A DNA stretch of 64,000 nucleotides from Exobacillus caeni. GTDB taxonomy: Bacteria; Bacillota; Bacilli; Bacillales; Guptibacillaceae. Below the pieces are notes generated by a model, which did no database searches, was not told the origin of the DNA, and saw nothing but the letters and a program-made list of their open reading frames with translations. The stretch is taken from the NCBI RefSeq assembly GCF_005747095.1, contig NZ_SWLG01000005.1, positions 1 through 64,000 on the forward strand. The letters run 5' to 3'. This document shows, one piece after another, positions 16,969 through 25,059 of this stretch (its first letter is position 1; each line of letters begins with the position of its first letter). The position numbers and the translations under genes were made by a program.

Positions 16969-17409
16969 TTAACTGCAGCCGCAGCTGCCTCCTGATCCGC
17001 AGCCGCCTCCACAGCCCTGCTTATCAAAGAAAGGATTACCTGTAGGAACTTTAATCATAGGAGACACTTCCCCGGCTATTAACTTACTAACCTCATTTAA
17101 AAGGTCCTCCATCTCCCTTTCAGCCTGCCGATACTCAGCCACCGTTTGATGCATATCCATATCCCGTTTTGCTTCTCTTACCCTGGTTGTAATCGACAAG
17201 AAATCAGGATGATATCTCCCAAATCGTTGTACTTCCTCGTACAGGTCTTTCAGTTTTATAAATTCACCGATCAGTCGCTGGGCTTCCCGATCGTTTTTAA
17301 GCTTGGATTTAGCTTGTCTATATTGAAAAGCGATCTCAGATTCTGAAATCATTTTGCCTAGCTCTTCTGCTTCATCTGTTAAAAGAACACTATCAAGCGT
17401 TGCAAGCAT
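16969..17409 (-). CDS. ylbF: YlbF/RicF, RNA processing and development regulator
   Basis: A 146-residue mostly helical protein of the YlbF/YmcA family. In B. subtilis it forms the Y-complex with RicA (YmcA) and RicT (YaaT); the complex carries iron-sulphur clusters, guides RNase Y maturation of operon mRNAs, and is needed for sporulation, competence and biofilm. The helical YlbF domain covers residues about 5-115. The C-terminal tail QGCGGGCGSGGSCGCS offers four cysteines for the cluster. The frame extends to 17475, but ATG 17409 is placed after GGAGGTG and matches the family start. Confidence 0.95.
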   Translation of the reverse strand: MLATLDSVLLTDEAEELGKMISESEIAFQYRQAKSKLKNDREAQRLIGEFIKLKDLYEEVQRFGRYHPDFLSITTRVREAKRDMDMHQTVAEYRQAEREMEDLLNEVSKLIAGEVSPMIKVPTGNPFFDKQGCGGGCGSGGSCGCS

Positions 17410-17673
17410 ATCAACACCTCCATATCCCATATTACCATCTATTATCCAGTTTGCCCACTTCTCTCTCTTTAACAATCTAAAATTATTTGTTTTTAATCCA
17501 TCATTCCCTTAAAAATTTCAGATGTAACACCACTTTTCTAATAGAATTATGGGAGCGAGAAGATTCTGAAAAGCCGTCATAAACTGTTTATAAAAAATAA
17601 AAAGAATTGACTTGTCCTGTAAATGGCTCTATAATTTTCTGGATTTGATATTTTAGGAAAGGAAGACGGTTGG

Positions 17674-18483
17674 GTGAAACTTGTAACATTCAATCCTTTT
17701 CGCACTATAGGAATTCCGGGCGTACAGTATGTAAAGCCAGATAATATGTTTAAAGACATAGATAAAATTCGGGAGGCAGACTTTTTGTTGTTCCCTGAAA
17801 AATGGATGGTGAATTCACTTGTTTATGGATTGCATAAGGAAGTATTTCCATCTATTCAAACCATTCAGCTGGGCTTTGATAAAGTTGAGATGACAAGAGC
17901 TCTGTGGAGTGTTGCTTCAGATCATGTGCCTCAAACTGAGATTGCCGGGAAATCCAGAGAATCAATACAAAAAATTCTTGAGTTGTTCCCTTTTCCGTTT
18001 GTAGCCAAAGAAATTAGGAATTCCATGGGGAACGGGGTTTTCTTGATTAAATCAAAAGAAGAGTTCATTGCTTATGCAGAACGCAATGATGTCTTATATA
18101 TACAAGAATATTTACCGATCGACCGCGATTTACGAATTTGTTATGTGGGAGATTCAGTTCTTTCTGCTTATTGGAGAATCGGCGAGGATAACTTTCATAA
18201 CAATGTTGCCAGGGGAGGAAAAATTGCTTTCCACAACATTCCTCAGGAAGCATTAAAACTTGTTGAAGACACCGCCTCTCTCCTTGGAATAAACCATGCC
18301 GGCTTCGACGTGGTATTTGCAAACGATCGTTTTTACTTTTTGGAGTTTAATAGTTTATTCGGAAACCAGGCGTTGATACAACAAAAACTGTCGGTAGAAA
18401 AAGTAATATACGAATATTTATTAAGACAGCATACGCCTAAATTTCCTACAACACCGGTATTCGGCGGATCTAAGATCTCCTAA
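17674..18483 (+). CDS. ATP-grasp protein, RimK/YheC-like
   Basis: A 269-residue ATP-grasp enzyme. The ATP-binding core runs from about residue 75 to 255: FPFVAKEIRNSMGNGVFLI (phosphate-binding loop), YIQEYLPIDRDLRICYVGD (adenine-binding and catalytic strand), NNVARGGK, and the metal-binding FLEFNSLFG. These fit the RimK/alpha-L-glutamate-ligase branch, which joins an amino acid to an acyl phosphate; the real substrate is unknown. It starts with GTG after GGAAAGGAAG and ends at its own strong terminator. It is inserted between ylbF and ylbE relative to B. subtilis. Confidence 0.82.
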   Translation: MKLVTFNPFRTIGIPGVQYVKPDNMFKDIDKIREADFLLFPEKWMVNSLVYGLHKEVFPSIQTIQLGFDKVEMTRALWSVASDHVPQTEIAGKSRESIQKILELFPFPFVAKEIRNSMGNGVFLIKSKEEFIAYAERNDVLYIQEYLPIDRDLRICYVGDSVLSAYWRIGEDNFHNNVARGGKIAFHNIPQEALKLVEDTASLLGINHAGFDVVFANDRFYFLEFNSLFGNQALIQQKLSVEKVIYEYLLRQHTPKFPTTPVFGGSKIS

Positions 18484-18525
18484 ATGAAACAAGGCCTGGC
18501 TTACTAAGCCAGGCTATTGTTTCAT
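18484..18525. terminator. Bidirectional terminator
   Basis: Long near-perfect inverted repeat: outer arms ATGAAACAA / TTGTTTCAT and inner CCTGGCTTA / TAAGCCAGG, between convergent genes. Confidence 0.85.
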
Positions 18526-18549
18526 TTAAAAATACTCAAACATACCCAT

Positions 18550-18969
18550 TTATTTAATTGTAACTGAAAAGTCCCTCTTGATTCCGTATGATTTTCCATT
18601 TTGGTGAAATAGTTCCAATGAAAGTGCATGTTTTCCTATCGGCATATTCTTTAAAATAAACGCTGCCCTGTTCGTTTGTTTTACCTTTTTCCCATCAACA
18701 TATAGCGTTAGATAACTCCGGTCGTGTTTAGATGAAAAGGAAAAGTTAGGAATAATGCATTCTATAAAAACACTGTTTCCTCTAACCGAATGGTTGACAG
18801 TCATTTTTTGATGACTTTCCACAGCTGAGATACTTGCTTGTTTTGATACCGGTACTTCATCCTGCCTTTGTTCACTGGTAATCGATTTATCAAGAGCCGG
18901 TTCTTTCTGGACTACACAACCAGAAAGCAACAAAAGCACGCCGGCAGTTGCCGCCCAAAAAAGCTTCAT
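18550..18969 (-). CDS. Putative lipoprotein of unknown function
   Basis: A 139-residue secreted lipoprotein. The signal peptide ends in the lipobox LLSGC, so the mature N-terminal cysteine is near residue 18 and the protein is tethered to the outer face of the membrane. A linker (about 20-60) leads to a beta-rich domain (VFIECIIPNFSF ... YLTLYVDGKKV ... IGKHALSLELFH) that looks like an immunoglobulin-like fold; this is an impression from strand pattern. GGAGG seven bases before ATG 18969 fixes the start. Function unknown. Confidence 0.8.
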   Translation of the reverse strand: MKLFWAATAGVLLLLSGCVVQKEPALDKSITSEQRQDEVPVSKQASISAVESHQKMTVNHSVRGNSVFIECIIPNFSFSSKHDRSYLTLYVDGKKVKQTNRAAFILKNMPIGKHALSLELFHQNGKSYGIKRDFSVTIK

Positions 18970-19021
18970 CAGTGCAACCTCCTTTAACATTAGTTTGCAC
19001 TGATGGTTTTAAAACTATCCC

Positions 19022-19255
19022 TTATTCTTTCACAGCTGTGAGCATCTGCAGCAACATGTTAACCATGTTCATTTGATTGTTTATTTTATCTATTTTTTGA
19101 GGAAACGTTTGACCGTAATAAACTCTTGATTCTTGTTCAAGTTCAGATAATAAATATGGGTTACGGCTAAGTTTCCGATACCAGATCGGATTATTTCTCA
19201 AAAACAAAACCAGGTCTCTTCTAAATTGCAAATATTGCTGTAACTCTGCTCTCAT
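19022..19255 (-). CDS. ylbE: YlbE-like protein
   Basis: A 77-residue protein of the YlbE family, unknown function, always adjacent to ylbD. The segment FLRNNPIWYRKLSRNPYLL (residues 18-36) is the conserved part; the rest is helical. It starts 10 bp after ylbD ends and follows AGGTGATG. Confidence 0.92.
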   Translation of the reverse strand: MRAELQQYLQFRRDLVLFLRNNPIWYRKLSRNPYLLSELEQESRVYYGQTFPQKIDKINNQMNMVNMLLQMLTAVKE

Positions 19256-19265
19256 ACAACATCAC

Positions 19266-19718
19266 CTAATCTCTTCTGAATGGAAACGGAGACTCCTGTG
19301 GCGGGAATTGCTGGAAATCTTGCTGGTATCCGAACTGCCTCATATTTTGATCAGGCAAGTTTTGAGGCTTTCGAACAGGCTGAATTTCAGATAGAATCTG
19401 TTTGATCGAACTTACAGTTCCACTGAACTGGTCAATCTGGCTTTGGATTTCTTTGAAATTAATACTTTGCAGCATGCTTAAAAAGCTGCCTAAACCAGCC
19501 TTGTTCGTTTCTGGTTCTGGTTCATCTTCATCCATGACACGCTTGCTCCTGTACTTTTCCCATACTTCATCTTCTTCTCCAAGCAATAACCATTCTTCGA
19601 ATATTTCTTTCCATGTTTTTTTGTCTTCGCGAACCAGCTTTATCAATCCTGGATGGCTTTTAACAAAACTTTTAAACTCGTTAACCTTTTCTCTAGAAAG
19701 TGTTTTATTTTCAGGCAT
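19266..19718 (-). CDS. ylbD: YlbD-like coat protein
   Basis: A 150-residue member of the YlbD family, which is found in spore coat extracts of Bacillus. The N-terminal helical part (VNEFKSFVKSHPGLIKLVR, about 10-28; WKEIFEEWLLLGE) is followed by an acidic linker (DEDEPEPE), an amphipathic helix (about 75-105) and a Gln/Pro/Phe-rich tail (QQDFQQFPPQESPFPFRRD) typical of coat proteins. ATG 19718 lies seven bases after CAGGAGGT; an upstream in-frame start at 19742 is not supported. Upstream and co-oriented with ylbE. Confidence 0.92.
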   Translation of the reverse strand: MPENKTLSREKVNEFKSFVKSHPGLIKLVREDKKTWKEIFEEWLLLGEEDEVWEKYRSKRVMDEDEPEPETNKAGLGSFLSMLQSINFKEIQSQIDQFSGTVSSIKQILSEIQPVRKPQNLPDQNMRQFGYQQDFQQFPPQESPFPFRRD

Positions 19719-19863
19719 CTTGCATACCTCCTGAACGTACATTGCTCTTTTGCCTACTACATTTTACCTGATGACATGCCAAAGTGTTCGCCTATTTTTA
19801 TTGAGGGTCTCTATCCACATTGATAAAATGTTAACAAGACTAATGATCAAAGGAATGGAGTAT

Positions 19864-20361
19864 ATGGCTAACAAGAGAGAAGCTTTGGAGAGTTTATTTA
19901 AGAAAACAATTATGCAAGCAAACGAAGAAGAAATGGAGGTCCTTGAAGATTTATTAAAAAGCCTTCAGCGAAAACAAAACGGGTTACACCGTACATATAT
20001 TGCATCTATGCTTGGAATTAAGAGCCGTCTTCTTGATGATGGCACCTATGAAAGCATTATTCCTATTAAGCCGATTGCCCAAAACACATTGAATATTATA
20101 CACGGAGGCATCACATCAACACTGATCGACACTGCGATGGGTTCACTGGTGAATCAACATCTTCCGGTTAACAAAGCAGCCGTTACGCTGGATATGAAAA
20201 TAAACTTTTTATCTAAAGGTATCGGAACTTTCATTCGGTGCAATGCTGAGATTGTTCATAAAGAAGAGAGCAGATGGGTAACAAGAGCAGACGTATACCG
20301 TAACGACGAAAAATTAATCGCGACCGCAACCGGAAACTTCTTTGTTGTTGACCGTACCTAA
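19864..20361 (+). CDS. Hotdog-fold thioesterase (PaaI type)
   Basis: A 165-residue acyl-CoA thioesterase-like protein. The hotdog core covers residues about 50-160. The catalytic-region motif NIIHGGITSTLIDTAMGSL (about 77-95) matches the PaaI helix with the HGG turn and the nucleophilic Asp in the helix. A 45-residue helical N-terminal extension is longer than usual for PaaI. ATG 19864 was chosen for its AAAGGA site nine bases upstream; ATG 19855 is possible. Substrate unknown. It is divergent from ylbD and convergent with ylbC. Confidence 0.83.
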   Translation: MANKREALESLFKKTIMQANEEEMEVLEDLLKSLQRKQNGLHRTYIASMLGIKSRLLDDGTYESIIPIKPIAQNTLNIIHGGITSTLIDTAMGSLVNQHLPVNKAAVTLDMKINFLSKGIGTFIRCNAEIVHKEESRWVTRADVYRNDEKLIATATGNFFVVDRT

Positions 20362-20390
20362 AACATTGTGCAAATTATCCCTATTAAAGA

Positions 20391-20418
20391 GAGGATACGA
20401 AACTGGTACCGTATCCTC
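20391..20418. terminator. Hairpin between thioesterase gene and ylbC
   Basis: Perfect stem GAGGATACG / CGTATCCTC with a 10-nt loop in the 65-bp convergent gap. On the minus strand it is followed by TCTTTAAT, a weak T tract, so it may stop ylbC transcription. Confidence 0.6.
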
Positions 20419-20426
20419 AATTGCTG

Positions 20427-21464
20427 TTATGGTTTAATAAAGTTCTGAGTATAATATTTTTGGTAAACTCCAACACCAATATCTGTATAGGCATCGTTTA
20501 GCATCGCTTCCCGGTGTCCAATACTGTTTAACCACCCCATCACTGCCGCAGCAGCGTCGGGATACTTGGCTGCAATATTTTCTCCTGCCTGAACATATGA
20601 AACCTTACCCTGTTTCAGCCTGTCGGCAAGCTCTCCTGCTGTCGGCGATGAATGGGAAAAATAACTGTTAACCGACATATCCTTGCTATGCTCGAAAGCT
20701 ACATCTGCAACATTTATGTTCCATACTAACGGATCGAGGCCAAATCTTGAACGCAGGATATTTGTAATATCAAAAATTTGCTGTTCTTCTCCTGCTTCAA
20801 CATTTTCCCACTCCTCCCTCGTCAGCGAGCTATCCTCTAATTCCCCTCGGTATACGATAGAATAGGGGCGCTGTTGTACAAGAACTTCAGGTGTCAGATA
20901 CCGGACGCCGGCCAGCTGTTGGGTATATCTATCGAAATATAGCTGTATTGCTAATTCTTCGCTAACTTTTATAAGTGGTCTTATTTGAAGCTCACCTTCA
21001 CCGATCTCAAAACGGTAATAGTTTCCATCGACCGTAAAAGGAATATTGCTTTCGATCGGAAAGTGTTTAAATACTTCAGTGGAAATTTTCCCCACTACAA
21101 AAGGGGTTGTCGGCAAATTTTCTCCAATAGCTAAAAGTGTTACTGCCTTTCCATGTGCAATGCCTATTTGCATATACTTTTCCTTGTTCTCTGAATAAAT
21201 CCACCACTCGTATCCATAACCGGTAGGATCTATTCGTTCAGGCTGTCCAAAGGCTTCGGTGATCCTATCTTTTTCTTTTCCAATCCAGGAATGCAGGCCA
21301 TCTTCTGGCATATTCACCCTTTGTTCTTTACCACTCTCTACTTGTTCACTTTGCGGGGCTGACGTTCTTTCCTCCTTAAAAAAAGAGAAGTCCAACAACT
21401 GGATTGTGTAAAAACCAACAACTAGAAAAAAGATGAGTAAAATAAATGAAAAGTATCCTCTCAG
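20427..21464 (-). CDS. ylbC: CAP-domain protein YlbC with membrane anchor
   Basis: An exported 345-residue protein. A membrane segment lies right at the N-terminus (FSFILLIFFLVVGFY), then a linker, a CAP-associated domain (about 70-215, GKEKDRITEAFGQPERID onwards) and a C-terminal CAP/SCP domain (about 225-345) with the conserved HSKDMSVNSYFSHSSP, GENIA and GHREAMLN motifs. CAP proteins act outside the cell; the bacterial role is not established. An ATG exists at 21527, but a -10 box lies inside that stretch (21502-21510), so the mRNA starts after it. CTG at 21464, with AAGGGGG six to ten bases before it, gives a normal signal-anchor start. Confidence 0.87.
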   Translation of the reverse strand: MRGYFSFILLIFFLVVGFYTIQLLDFSFFKEERTSAPQSEQVESGKEQRVNMPEDGLHSWIGKEKDRITEAFGQPERIDPTGYGYEWWIYSENKEKYMQIGIAHGKAVTLLAIGENLPTTPFVVGKISTEVFKHFPIESNIPFTVDGNYYRFEIGEGELQIRPLIKVSEELAIQLYFDRYTQQLAGVRYLTPEVLVQQRPYSIVYRGELEDSSLTREEWENVEAGEEQQIFDITNILRSRFGLDPLVWNINVADVAFEHSKDMSVNSYFSHSSPTAGELADRLKQGKVSYVQAGENIAAKYPDAAAAVMGWLNSIGHREAMLNDAYTDIGVGVYQKYYTQNFIKP

Positions 21465-21501
21465 ATTGTCCCGCCCCCTTATAACACCTATTGTTCCTTT
21501 T

Positions 21502-21510
21502 ATTATAACA
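21502..21510 (-). promoter_or_regulatory. Extended -10 promoter of ylbC
   Basis: TGTTATAAT on the minus strand is a complete extended -10 element. It lies 38 bp upstream of the chosen CTG start and within the longer open frame, so it argues against the ATG at 21527. Confidence 0.68.
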
Positions 21511-21596
21511 GTGTAGAAAGGTAACATGTACCTATACGGTAAAGAAAACTAACCGAGGTTTACTTGACGATTACTTCCAATCCGGATAAAAAATAA

Positions 21597-21725
21597 AGCC
21601 AAAGGAAAATCCGAACTATGATTCAAAATTCTTCACTCAGAATTCGAATTAGTTCGGATTTTTCTTTTGGACCTTTTTCGTAAGCTTTGTTGTTCCATTT
21701 GAGCGGTTACTTATGTCCAAGCCTC
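21597..21725. repeat. Palindromic intergenic repeat, family A copy 2
   Basis: Positions 21597-21668 match 4176-4249 almost base for base (arms AAAATCCGAACT and AGTTCGGATTTTT with GAATTCGAATT between). A further part ends in TTATGTCCAAGCCTC (21711-21725), which resembles the tails at 126-140 and 4469-4480. It fills the gap between the ylbC promoter and the ylbB stop codon. Confidence 0.75.
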
Positions 21726-22152
21726 AATGATGAAGTTCAGGTTTTTCCGAGATCTCCGTTAAGGCAATTCCGGCATCATCTTTCGTATTCCGCGCAAGAG
21801 AAAGGTCTCCCAGGGAAATAATACCAACCAATTTGGATTCCTCCACAATGGGCAGCCTTCTAATTTGATGCTCTGCCATTATTTCGGCAGCTTCCTCTGC
21901 TGACATTTCAGGACTGGCAGTAATAAGTTTATCGCTCATCACATCAGTCACTTTCGTTGACCCGGGATGCTTTTCAGCTATCCCTCGAATAACAAGGTCC
22001 CTATCGGTTATCATCCCAATAAGATTCCCATCTTCACAGATCGGAATCGCCCCTACGTTCCATTTTTTCATTTTCACAGCGACTTCATACACATTATCAA
22101 CAGGAGTACAATATTGAACTTGTTTCGACATGATATCAGAAAGTGCAGTCAA
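21724..22152 (-). CDS. ylbB: CBS-domain protein YlbB
   Basis: A 142-residue protein made of two CBS domains (about residues 8-60 and 72-125), the adenosine-nucleotide-binding pair that often senses cell energy or nucleotide state. NVGAIPICEDGNLIGMITDRD and the repeat QIRRLPIVEESKLVGIISLGD show the typical strand-loop pattern. No catalytic domain is attached. The start is TTG 22152 after GGAGGGATCG. It sits between the two CAP-domain genes, as in B. subtilis near ylbC. Confidence 0.93.
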   Translation of the reverse strand: MTALSDIMSKQVQYCTPVDNVYEVAVKMKKWNVGAIPICEDGNLIGMITDRDLVIRGIAEKHPGSTKVTDVMSDKLITASPEMSAEEAAEIMAEHQIRRLPIVEESKLVGIISLGDLSLARNTKDDAGIALTEISEKPELHH

Positions 22153-22169
22153 TACGATCCCTCCAAATT

Positions 22170-22796
22170 TTACTTTGAAATGAACATTTGCGTCCAGTAA
22201 TGGCCGTAAGAGCCTCCCTTAACATATCCCACTCCAATGTGAGTGTACCCAGACTTCAGAATGTTTTCACGATGCCCTTTACTGTTCATCCATGCATTCA
22301 CAACTTCTTGAGGTGTTCGTTGTCCTGCCGCGATGTTTTCTCCAGCGCTCCTATAGTTAATATTAAAGTTTTTCATCATCTGGAACGGGGAGCCGTAAGT
22401 TGGTGATTGATGAGAGAAGTATCCTTTATCCCTCATATCAGCCGACTTATACCTTGCGACCCTTGCAAGCTGCCAGTCCCATTTTAAAGGGGAAAGGCCA
22501 TATTTAGCCCTCTGCTGGTTAGTAAGGTCCATTACCTGCTGTCCAAAATCCTTTGATTGGCTTCTGGAACGGCTGTAAGGAATTGTAACTCTGTCACCCG
22601 GATAAATAAGGTCTGGATTACTGAATTGTGGGTTAGCGTTAATAATCTCACTCAACCCAACCTGATAACGCTTGGAAATCTTCCACAAAGTATCACCGGG
22701 TTTTACAGTATATGTAGTGGCTGCGCTGGCCTGTCCCGGAACCAGAAGTGTGATTCCCAATACCAAAGTTAATAAGATGGTTGCTAGTTTTTTCAC
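22170..22796 (-). CDS. Secreted LysM-CAP domain protein (YkwD-like)
   Basis: A 208-residue exported protein. It has a signal peptide (about 1-26, ending PGQASA), one LysM peptidoglycan-binding repeat (TYTVKPGDTLWKISKRY, about 28-72) and a C-terminal CAP domain with FSHQSP, GENIAAGQ and GHRENIL motifs. It likely binds the cell wall or spore cortex; CAP activity is undefined. GTG 22796 follows AAAGGAGATGAAAAA; the ATG six codons earlier lies within this ribosome-binding region. Order LysM then CAP is like B. subtilis YkwD/SafA-adjacent proteins. Confidence 0.9.
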   Translation of the reverse strand: MKKLATILLTLVLGITLLVPGQASAATTYTVKPGDTLWKISKRYQVGLSEIINANPQFSNPDLIYPGDRVTIPYSRSRSQSKDFGQQVMDLTNQQRAKYGLSPLKWDWQLARVARYKSADMRDKGYFSHQSPTYGSPFQMMKNFNINYRSAGENIAAGQRTPQEVVNAWMNSKGHRENILKSGYTHIGVGYVKGGSYGHYWTQMFISK

Positions 22797-23044
22797 TTTT
22801 TCATCTCCTTTCACTGGTTATTGTGACCAATTTTTCAAAAATAACTCGATAAATAACAAAAAGTTCATCAATTTGATCAACTTAATAATGACTTTTGCCT
22901 CTTTTTTTTTTACAATAGTAGTAGTTGTCTTAAAAAAAGTCCCTTGACCTTTTCAGTGCTTTTGAATAAACTTCACATTGTGTATAAATGGCTGTTTATA
23001 CTAAAATAGAAAGGGTACGTGATGAATATTAAGGAGGTTATACA

Positions 23045-23404
23045 ATGAAGTTCGAATCAACAGGAATCGATGGAACAATCGTTCAATTCTCAATCTTAGA
23101 TCATATTATGCATGAAAACGGCTTCACACTTGCTGGCCAATGGGACTATGAAAGAGTTACATATGACCATAAATTTGAAGATATGACGAATGGTGACGTT
23201 TATTATTTAAGAATTCCGGGACTTGCAATTGAAGGGGAAGTGGAATCTCCATATGCAGTTGTGAAACTGGGACAGCCATACTTAGGAAAGCATTATTATC
23301 CACATGGGGTTGAATATGATGAAGAATTTCCTAAAGGTGTTGTAAATTCATGTAACAAAAGGCTTCAGAATCTTAAAGAACAGTTAGAAACCGCTTTAAA
23401 GTAG
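23045..23404 (+). CDS. ylbA: YugN-like family protein
   Basis: A 119-residue soluble protein of the YugN family, function unknown. Conserved-looking blocks are FTLAGQWDYERVTYDHKFE and YYLRIPGLAIEGEVE. The position between ylbB and the cta genes fits B. subtilis YlbA. AAGGAGG precedes ATG 23045. Confidence 0.85.
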   Translation: MKFESTGIDGTIVQFSILDHIMHENGFTLAGQWDYERVTYDHKFEDMTNGDVYYLRIPGLAIEGEVESPYAVVKLGQPYLGKHYYPHGVEYDEEFPKGVVNSCNKRLQNLKEQLETALK

Positions 23405-23420
23405 TTTATTGCTAAAGGAA

Positions 23421-23458
23421 AAGAACGCATGACATAGTCCCATGCGTTCTTTTTTTTA
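23421..23458. terminator. Bidirectional terminator
   Basis: Stem AAGAACGCATG / CATGCGTTCTT with T8 on the plus strand between ylbA and the convergent Asp23-family gene. Confidence 0.92.
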
Positions 23459-23797
23459 ATCTTTATATTCCAGACGTTCTACTGAGAGGTTTATTTCTTC
23501 AACTTCGAATCCGGTCAGATTTTCAATCTCTTCCTTGAGGCGATTTTGAACCTGGTAGCAAACAAACGGTATATTCTCTCCGTAGGTTATTCCCACTTTA
23601 ACATTTACCGTAAGCTTTTGACTCTCCTCCTCCGTCGAATAAACCGTCTTCTTTCTGTTTACAATTCCGACCAGTTTATCTTTGACATTCTGAACCACCA
23701 TTTGGACTCCTTCTATTTCATCAACCACTACTTCAATTATGAAATCTATAACATCCTGAGAAATTGAAAGGGTACCCTCGCCAAGTTGCTTTTCCAT
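23456..23797 (-). CDS. Asp23/Gls24 family envelope stress protein
   Basis: A 113-residue Asp23/Gls24-domain protein. The strand-helix pattern LSISQDVIDFIIEVVVDEIEGV and VNVKVGITYGENIPFVCYQVQNRLKEEIENLTG is diagnostic. Relatives include alkaline-shock proteins of the cell envelope and AmaP partners. It stands alone, converging on ylbA and diverging from ytvI. Target unknown. Confidence 0.87.
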   Translation of the reverse strand: MEKQLGEGTLSISQDVIDFIIEVVVDEIEGVQMVVQNVKDKLVGIVNRKKTVYSTEEESQKLTVNVKVGITYGENIPFVCYQVQNRLKEEIENLTGFEVEEINLSVERLEYKD

Positions 23798-23948
23798 TCT
23801 GTTAATCGCTCCCTTTCTATTCAGCTATTCCTATTTATAAATATGAGAAAGGACGTCACTTTTAGAACTTATTGCATTATACTATTCATTATTTCCCTGA
23901 CATATTATAATAAGGCTAAAGGCGTTCCACTTAGAAAGGAGTACCAAG

Positions 23949-25007
23949 TTGTCTAAGCTTTTTACCAGGCGTTTTTTTCTTATATTATTCTCTATTATTT
24001 TGATCGGATTTATTGCTTTTTGGATTTTACCTGTTTCTATTCCTCTTATCCTGGCATTTATTTCAGCACTGCTTTTAGAGCCTGCTGTTAGAATGATCCA
24101 GACTAACACAAGGCTGAAACGATATTTTGCTGTTATTATTGTTTTTACCCTTTTTGTAGTATTCATCGGTATACTGGGGTACTTTACCATAACCAAAGTT
24201 GTAACCGAAGGAATCAATTTAGTTGAAAATTCACCTGCTTACATAAATGAAATCAACAATATGTGGGATGACCTGGAACAGGATATGGTCGCTGTATCTA
24301 AGGATTTTCCTCCTGAGTTCGTATCAGAAGTAACCGTGCAGGTAGACCGTTTTTTTGCCAACTCAAAAACGCGTATCAGCGAGTTTGAGTATATCGAGAC
24401 CATAACAAAAATCGTTACAGATATACCCAACTATCTCGTCAGCTTTCTTGTATATTTAATTGCCCTGTTCTTATTTTTGCTCGAACTTCCTGCATTAAAG
24501 ATGCGACTTTATTCTTTTTTAACAGAGAAAACAGCTGAGAAGGTACAGTTCATGGCATCCCGCCTTTCCTATGTCATCTTAGGATTTTTCAAGGCCCAGT
24601 TCCTGGTCAGTATCGTTATTTTCTTTGTTTCCTTGATCGGTTTGTTTATTATTCAGCCGAAAGTTGCTCTGTTGATGTCCTTTATCATTTGGATCATTGA
24701 CTTTATTCCAATCATAGGCTCGATTGTCATCCTTGGGCCCTGGTCCCTTTACCATCTCATCGCCGGGGACCTTGGTACCGGTACAAAACTTGCTGTACTG
24801 GCAGTTATCCTGTTAGTGATACGGCGAACGGTCGAGCCAAAAGTAATGGGCCAGCAAATAGGACTCTCTCCGCTCTCTACATTAATTTCTATGTATATCG
24901 GGTTAAAATTATTGGGGATCATAGGATTCATTATAGGCCCTTTGCTAATCATCGCTTTTAATTCAGCAAGAGAAGCAGGCTTGATCAAGTTGAATTTTAA
25001 AATCTAA
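23949..25007 (+). CDS. ytvI: AI-2E family permease, sporulation protein YtvI-like
   Basis: A 352-residue polytopic protein with six to eight membrane segments of the AI-2E/PerM (YtvI) family. Segments lie at about 9-30, 32-50, 62-82, 158-178, 212-235, 240-285 and 305-335; the extracytoplasmic domain lies at about 85-155. Similarity to the sporulation protein YtvI is by layout and the IIDFIPIIGSIVILGPW motif. B. subtilis ytvI is elsewhere, so this may be a paralogue. TTG 23949 follows AAAGGAG. Confidence 0.82.
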   Translation: MSKLFTRRFFLILFSIILIGFIAFWILPVSIPLILAFISALLLEPAVRMIQTNTRLKRYFAVIIVFTLFVVFIGILGYFTITKVVTEGINLVENSPAYINEINNMWDDLEQDMVAVSKDFPPEFVSEVTVQVDRFFANSKTRISEFEYIETITKIVTDIPNYLVSFLVYLIALFLFLLELPALKMRLYSFLTEKTAEKVQFMASRLSYVILGFFKAQFLVSIVIFFVSLIGLFIIQPKVALLMSFIIWIIDFIPIIGSIVILGPWSLYHLIAGDLGTGTKLAVLAVILLVIRRTVEPKVMGQQIGLSPLSTLISMYIGLKLLGIIGFIIGPLLIIAFNSAREAGLIKLNFKI

Positions 25008-25011
25008 CAGC

Positions 25012-25040
25012 AAACCGCTTCCAGATCGGAAGCGGTTTTT
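25012..25040 (+). terminator. Terminator of the YtvI-like gene
   Basis: Stem AAACCGCTTCC / GGAAGCGGTTT, AGATC loop and T run, five bases after the stop codon. Confidence 0.92.
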
Positions 25041-25059
25041 AATATATTGAGCAATCTTA

